Assembly: GCA_965279255.1 (NCBI GenBank) | Contig: OZ257146.1 | Span: forward strand, 868,001 to 932,000 | Source of the DNA: CAMFLJ01 sp965279255 | GTDB lineage: Bacteria; Actinomycetota; Acidimicrobiia; Acidimicrobiales; Acidimicrobilacustridaceae | DNA length: 64,000 bases | Direction: 5' to 3' | Shown: positions 60,031 through 64,000 of the stretch, piece by piece | How the letters are laid out: every line of letters begins with the position of its first letter | Position numbering within the stretch: position 1 is the stretch's first letter | The notes under the pieces: model-generated | Told to the model about the DNA's origin: nothing | What the model saw: only the letters and a program-made list of their open reading frames with translations | Database searches by the model: none | Position numbers and translations under genes: made by a program

Positions 60031-61560
60031 ATGTTCGAAGAGCTCGCAGCGATGATCGAAGCGACGGAGGTGCCGGTCGACGGCGCCGCCATCGCCGAGG
60101 CGCGCCGCCTGCTCGACCGCCTCGATTCCAAGATCGTCGAGGCCGAGTCGACCTACGCCTCGGTGGGGCAGTTCCAGGTCGAGGGCTTCAACAGCATGGC
60201 CACCTTCGAGCGCCACGCCTGCCGGTTCTCGTTGGCCGAGTCCCGCCGCCTCGCCCGGCGGGCCGGTCGGCTGTCGGCCTGGCCCGAGCTGGCCGAGGCG
60301 TGGCGGGCCGGGGTGCTCACCGGCTCCCAGGTCGAGCAGGCCTGTGCGATCGTTCCCAACCACCACGTCGAGCGCTTCGCCGAGACGATGGCCGAGACGG
60401 TCGAGCTGCTGGCCCCGCTCACCGCCCACCAGACGGGCATCGTGCTGCGACGGGCGGTTCAGGCGGCCGACGCCTTCGCCGAGCGCGAGGCGGCCGAGGC
60501 CGGCATCGAGCATGTCGAGACCGAGCCCGATCGCGAGCTCTCCGCCGTCCGGGCGCTCGACGACGAGCTCTTCGTCCGGGGCCACTTCGACAAGGACCCC
60601 GCCGCCGTGGTCGAGAAGGCGCTGGTCGCCGCCACCCGTGACGACGTCGAGGGCGAGCGCCGAACCCCGATGGAGCGCCGGGCCGATGCCCTGGTCGCCG
60701 TGTGCCAGGGCTACCTCGACTCGCTCGAGAACCCCGACGGCAACCGCCGCACCGAGCGGCTCACCCTCACCGCCGACGTGATCGTCCTGTACCGGGCGTG
60801 GCTGCGGGCCGCCGGTGTGCGCACCGCGGCCGATCTCGACCGGTTCGTCGCCGACCGGCCCAACCTGGGCGAGCTCGACCGGGCCCTCTTCCTCGAGGCC
60901 TTCGACGGCACCGGGCTCACCGCCACCACCCTCGACGGCTTCACCGTCACCGACGCCATGGTGGCGGCGGTGGCCGAAGGGGGAGCGATGGAGCTGCTGC
61001 TCACCGCCGGCTCCCGCCTGCTGAACATGGGCCGCTCGGTGCGCACCTTCACCGCCGCCCAGCGCCGGGCGATCCTGGCCCGCGACGGCGGCTGCCGGTC
61101 GTGCGGTGCCCCGCCCGAGCAGTGCGACGTCCACCACGTCATCCCCTGGGAAGACGGTGGCCTCACCGACATCGACAACGGCGTGGCCAAGTGCCGGCGA
61201 TGTCACCATCAGCACCATCGCCTGAAGTGGGTCGACCGGCTCGACCCCGACGGCACCTACCGGGTGATCCGGCCCGACGGCACCGAGATCACCACCCGCC
61301 CCGGCGGACTCGACCCCCAGCTCCCGCTCCTCCCCGTGGCCACCACCTCAGAACCGGCCCGAATCCCGGCGGTGAGGGCACCGATGGTCGATGAGCCCGA
61401 CGAGCCCGACGAGCCGAGCTGTGGCAACCACCCAGCCGTGATCGAGGCGCTCGACACCGTGCTCCGACTCCGGATCCTCCACGGCGACGCCGACGAGCGA
61501 ACCATCCGGGCCCGCGACGCCGCCGATGAGCTGATGGACCAGTTCGATCGAGCGGCCTGA
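60031..61560 (+). CDS. DUF222/13E12-type HNH endonuclease family protein
   Basis: The 509-residue protein has an N-terminal DUF222 helical domain (MFEELAAMIEATEVPVDG through about 330) and a C-terminal HNH domain (about 345-400): RRAILARDGGCRSCGAPPEQCDVHHVIPWEDGGLTDIDNGVAKCRRCHHQHH, with four zinc cysteines and the His-Asn-His core. These multicopy actinobacterial genes behave like selfish or mobile-associated genes; their role is unsettled. The final codons (QFDRAA and stop) lie in the 22-bp sequence that is repeated beyond the TIR gene. Confidence 0.92.
   Translation: MFEELAAMIEATEVPVDGAAIAEARRLLDRLDSKIVEAESTYASVGQFQVEGFNSMATFERHACRFSLAESRRLARRAGRLSAWPELAEAWRAGVLTGSQVEQACAIVPNHHVERFAETMAETVELLAPLTAHQTGIVLRRAVQAADAFAEREAAEAGIEHVETEPDRELSAVRALDDELFVRGHFDKDPAAVVEKALVAATRDDVEGERRTPMERRADALVAVCQGYLDSLENPDGNRRTERLTLTADVIVLYRAWLRAAGVRTAADLDRFVADRPNLGELDRALFLEAFDGTGLTATTLDGFTVTDAMVAAVAEGGAMELLLTAGSRLLNMGRSVRTFTAAQRRAILARDGGCRSCGAPPEQCDVHHVIPWEDGGLTDIDNGVAKCRRCHHQHHRLKWVDRLDPDGTYRVIRPDGTEITTRPGGLDPQLPLLPVATTSEPARIPAVRAPMVDEPDEPDEPSCGNHPAVIEALDTVLRLRILHGDADERTIRARDAADELMDQFDRAA
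61539..61560. repeat. Left copy of the 22-bp direct repeat bracketing the TIR gene
   Basis: Covers the end of the HNH gene through its stop codon. It matches 63200-63221 at 21 of 22 bases. The first ten bases of its CAGTTCGATC core recur inverted at 61583-61592 (GATCGAACTG), so the left boundary also holds an inverted repeat. Confidence 0.85.
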
Positions 61561-61606
61561 GGCTTCGACCGCCGCCGGTTGGGATCGAACTGTGCAAGCC
61601 CTATGG

Positions 61607-63088
61607 CTAGACCCGCCTCGCCCGCAGGCTCTCGATCTCGCTCCCATAGGACTCGAATGCGATAGTCGCCCGGCTGGTAGATCCTCCGAAAAGACCGGCC
61701 CTCAGTGGGGCCCACTCCGCCCCTTGTTTGGCGAACTCTGAGTAGACCATTGCTTCTGTGCGCTGGCCCGGAGAGTGGTATCGCTCCCGCCAAGTGGCCC
61801 GCCCTCCGTACGGTCCGTCGAGGTATGTGCCTGATTCGGCGCCCTGAATCCGTAGGTCAGCGGAGATCACGCCAATGAACAGCTCGGCTCGATCGAAGAG
61901 TTCTTCGTACTCCGTCTCGTCCGAAACCTCATCGATGAAGGTTGGTCGCAGGACATTGAGAAGGAAGTCTGAGACGGGCGTGTACCGCTGCGAACTCCGG
62001 CCACTCGTTATAGCTTCGACCTGGTCAGCGAGTAACTCCTGGCCAGTGTCTCGGGCCGCCAGAAGTTGAGCTGCGGCAGGAAGCTGGGTGAACGGACGCC
62101 AGGGGTACCCACGGCTCGCAAGAGGGACCCGTGCACCTTCATCACGAACCCTTGCGTCGACGAGCGTCGCCCGAAGCGCACCGAAGTTCTCTTGGAGAAT
62201 TGAGGCGAGCGCCGCAACGTACTCAGTGAGCACAAGCGGCAGATAGCGCAGGTCCAGGAGCACGACCATCCCACCGCGAGCTGGCGTGGCGGCTACTAGG
62301 CGCTCGACGAAGCGGGTCAGGATGTGTTGCTGGTCTGCTGTCACCCATCGCGCCGCTACCGCCAGCGCATCGAGTGCAGGGGTCATGGTTTCGAAGTAAT
62401 GGTCAACAGCCCCTGTGATGAAGACCGCTGCTGCGGCATTCCCTGCGTGGAGAGCTGGGTCCGAGCTAGGGAAGCGCTCGTCGTCATTCAGGGCGAGGTT
62501 CGCTTCTCTCGCTAGCGGTACCAGTACGTCGTTGAGGGCAATATCGCCGCTCGGATCACGTAGGGCCGCCTTGAGCGTGGCTGTCGTCGACTCGGACGGC
62601 CTGCGGGTGCTGGGTGGCGAGGGTGCTTCGCCGTTTTGGTCGAGCACTCGCAGGACACTGGCGGTGAGGCGAGCTGAGCCCTGGTCCCAATCGTCGGCGA
62701 GAAGGTCGACCCGTTGGATTGATGCAAGGGTCCGGCCGCCACCGATTTCGAGTTCAGGGATCTCGACAGCATCGAACCGGACTGGGATTAGCCAAGAGTC
62801 GCTTGGACGCCGAAGCCGCAACTGATCCACAGCGAGGTTCAGCTCTTCGTTCTGTCCGCTCGTCTCCCGGCCCTCGGAGGCTTCGGAGAAGCAGGCGAGA
62901 AAGACGAGGGCGTTCTTTGTGATTGCTGACCGAATCCGGAGGCGCCAGTCTTCCCCAGGCCACAAGTCGGAGGTGTCCCTCCACACCCGGACTCCCGCGG
63001 CCTCGAGGATCCGTTGGAGTCTGTCAACTCTCGCGCCGTCTTCACGGACGTAGGAGATGAAGACGTGCTTCTCGGGTTCAGAGGTCAC
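61607..63088 (-). CDS. TIR-domain protein with a C-terminal domain of unknown function
   Basis: The 493-residue protein has an N-terminal TIR domain (about 8-145): HVFISYVREDGARVDRLQRILEAAGVRVWRDTSDLWPGEDWRLRIRSAITKNALVFLACFS, with Glu81/Glu82 in SGQNEELNLAV at the position of the catalytic Glu of NAD-cleaving TIRs. The remaining 340 residues (with AAAAVFITGAVDHYFETMTPALDAL and MVVLLDLRYLPLVLTEYVAALASILQENFG) form a helical domain I do not recognise. Bacterial TIR proteins often act in antiphage defence or as NADases. GTG start with TAGTGT (minus strand, 63095-63100) 6 bases upstream. Composition is poorer in GC than flanking genes. Confidence 0.88.
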   Translation of the reverse strand: MTSEPEKHVFISYVREDGARVDRLQRILEAAGVRVWRDTSDLWPGEDWRLRIRSAITKNALVFLACFSEASEGRETSGQNEELNLAVDQLRLRRPSDSWLIPVRFDAVEIPELEIGGGRTLASIQRVDLLADDWDQGSARLTASVLRVLDQNGEAPSPPSTRRPSESTTATLKAALRDPSGDIALNDVLVPLAREANLALNDDERFPSSDPALHAGNAAAAVFITGAVDHYFETMTPALDALAVAARWVTADQQHILTRFVERLVAATPARGGMVVLLDLRYLPLVLTEYVAALASILQENFGALRATLVDARVRDEGARVPLASRGYPWRPFTQLPAAAQLLAARDTGQELLADQVEAITSGRSSQRYTPVSDFLLNVLRPTFIDEVSDETEYEELFDRAELFIGVISADLRIQGAESGTYLDGPYGGRATWRERYHSPGQRTEAMVYSEFAKQGAEWAPLRAGLFGGSTSRATIAFESYGSEIESLRARRV

Positions 63089-63199
63089 GAATCAACACTA
63101 GAGACTCGTGCTTTCGACTTCCCATCTTCAGTGGGGCATGTTCGGCAGTCCGGCATGGACTGGCGCAGCTCTCGACAGGTAACCGGCTGATCCCGCTGC

Positions 63200-63221
63200 C
63201 CAGTTCGACCGAGCGGCCTGA
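63200..63221. repeat. Right copy of the 22-bp direct repeat bracketing the TIR gene
   Basis: Second copy of the sequence that ends the HNH gene (61539-61560), with one T-to-C difference. Here it is non-coding, in the gap between the TIR start and the HAD gene. Confidence 0.85.
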
Positions 63222-63254
63222 CTTTCCGCCGGCCGGAACGGGTAGGTGCGACCG

Positions 63255-63926
63255 GTGAGCGAACGACCGGGCATCCTCTTCGACGTCGACGGCACGTTGG
63301 TCGACACCAACTACCTGCACACCCTCTCGTGGTCGAGAGCGCTCGCCGATGCGGGGGAGTGGGCGCCGATGAACGCCATCCACCGACTCGTCGGGATGGG
63401 TGGCGGCCAGCTGGTGGAGGAGTTGATCGGCCACGCGAGTGAGGAGGCGTCCGACGCCCGCACTGAGCGCTACGCCGAGCTCATCGACGAGGCCCGGGTG
63501 TTCCCCGGGGCGCAGGGGCTGTTGCAGCGGGCCCACGACGAGGGGCTGATCGTGGTGCTGGCCTCGTCGGCGCCGCGGCCCGAGCTCGACCGGATGATCG
63601 AGCTGCTCGACGTGGGTGACGCCATCGATGCCACCACGAGCGCCGACGACGTGAGCGAGGCCAAGCCGTCGCCGGAGGTCTTCGAGGCGGCACTGCGGGC
63701 CGGTCGGATCGACCGCGAGCTGTGCCTGGCCGTCGGCGACAGCATCTGGGACGTCCAGGCCGCCCGGGCGGCGGGCCTCGGCTGCGTCGCGGTGGAGACC
63801 GGAGGGTTCAGCGCTCACGAGCTGCGGGAGGAAGGGGCCGTCGCCATCTACCGCGACGCCCATGAGCTGCTGATGCAGTTCCGCACCGGCCCGATCGGGC
63901 ACCTGGTCCGCGCTGCCGGCGGCTGA
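63255..63926 (+). CDS. HAD-family hydrolase
   Basis: Haloacid dehalogenase-type phosphatase of 223 residues, probably acting on a small phosphosugar or phosphoglycolate. Motif I ILFDVDGTLVDTN (Asp10, Asp12), motif II VLASSA, motif III Lys in EAKPSPEVFEAAL and motif IV AVGDSIWDVQAA are all intact. GTG 63255 puts the first motif at the usual distance; GTG 63246 is in frame. It directly follows the repeat that closes the TIR islet. Confidence 0.9.
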   Translation: MSERPGILFDVDGTLVDTNYLHTLSWSRALADAGEWAPMNAIHRLVGMGGGQLVEELIGHASEEASDARTERYAELIDEARVFPGAQGLLQRAHDEGLIVVLASSAPRPELDRMIELLDVGDAIDATTSADDVSEAKPSPEVFEAALRAGRIDRELCLAVGDSIWDVQAARAAGLGCVAVETGGFSAHELREEGAVAIYRDAHELLMQFRTGPIGHLVRAAGG

Positions 63927-63959
63927 CCCCGCCACCTGACCTCGGGTCGTACGTCCGGA

Positions 63960-64000
63960 TCAGCCCTCGTCGAGCTCGGCGAGCAGACGTCGTGCCTCGT
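63960..64000 (-). CDS. Partial gene entering from the right edge (C-terminus only)
   Basis: The minus strand is open from the window edge to a TGA at 63960-63962 and encodes EARRLLAELDEG, a plausible helical protein end in the codon style of the region. Too short for any assignment. Confidence 0.4.
   Translation of the reverse strand, partial: EARRLLAELDEG

Overview
The window looks like chromosome from a very GC-rich actinobacterium, most likely of the Acidimicrobiia. The signs are pervasive GTG starts, three F420-type luciferase-like oxidoreductases, a mycothiol-dependent-enzyme relative, a DUF222/13E12-type HNH gene, and many genes whose start codon lies 6-9 bases after a TAnnnT hexamer (leaderless-type promoters). 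The assignment is inferred from gene content, not from a marker gene. About 63 protein genes and one tRNA (tRNA-Leu, TAA) are tightly packed, with no gene-free gap above 300 bases.

1-7144 is housekeeping sequence: Ppx/GppA phosphatase, RimJ/RimL acetyltransferase, a stand-alone Lrp ligand-binding domain, an MFS exporter, a RecB-like Fe-S nuclease, an M13 peptidase and tRNA-Leu. 7145-10290, directly after the tRNA, is visibly poorer in GC. It holds small proteins of unknown function and a membrane-anchored protein with two Ltp domains, a family known from phage superinfection exclusion. 10293-15022 has a Vps62-like membrane protein, a CPBP protease, an acyl-CoA dehydrogenase and a small conserved protein. 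An IS481 element (15024-16058) sits exactly at the stop codon of that last gene and appears to take its own stop codon from the target duplication.

16118-24566 is mixed metabolism (VOC protein, LLM oxidoreductase, orphan peptide-binding lipoprotein, fumarase, nucleoside hydrolase, aldo/keto reductase). 24697-28764 is a likely operon ending in ethanolamine ammonia-lyase EutB-EutC. 28810-36042 carries four genes matching the lower half of the ethylmalonyl-CoA pathway: two CitE-type CoA lyases, methylsuccinyl-CoA dehydrogenase and a MaoC hydratase. Together these could take ethanolamine through acetaldehyde and acetyl-CoA into central metabolism; ccr, ecm and the aldehyde dehydrogenase are not in the window. 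36053-47405 includes MutY, hydrolases, a flavin reductase, a gamma-carbonic anhydrase-like protein and a two-gene ABC exporter.

47448-55373 is a split SUF iron-sulfur cluster assembly locus. sufB is separated by five other genes from sufD, a Rieske gene and sufC. An identical 20-bp element overlaps the -10 region of both sufB and sufD, in opposite orientations, and is a candidate shared operator. The intervening genes include a thioredoxin-reductase-like/methyltransferase fusion with a His-rich linker, divergent from an XRE-cupin regulator. 55451-59897 has a chemotaxis receptor, pterin dehydratase, an unrecognised protein and an epoxide hydrolase.

60031-63926 holds a DUF222-HNH gene, then a lower-GC islet with a TIR-domain protein, then a HAD hydrolase. 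A near-perfect 22-bp copy of the last codons of the HNH gene is found again beyond the TIR gene, so the TIR gene is bracketed by direct repeats. This islet is the best candidate in the window for an undescribed defence-type insertion.
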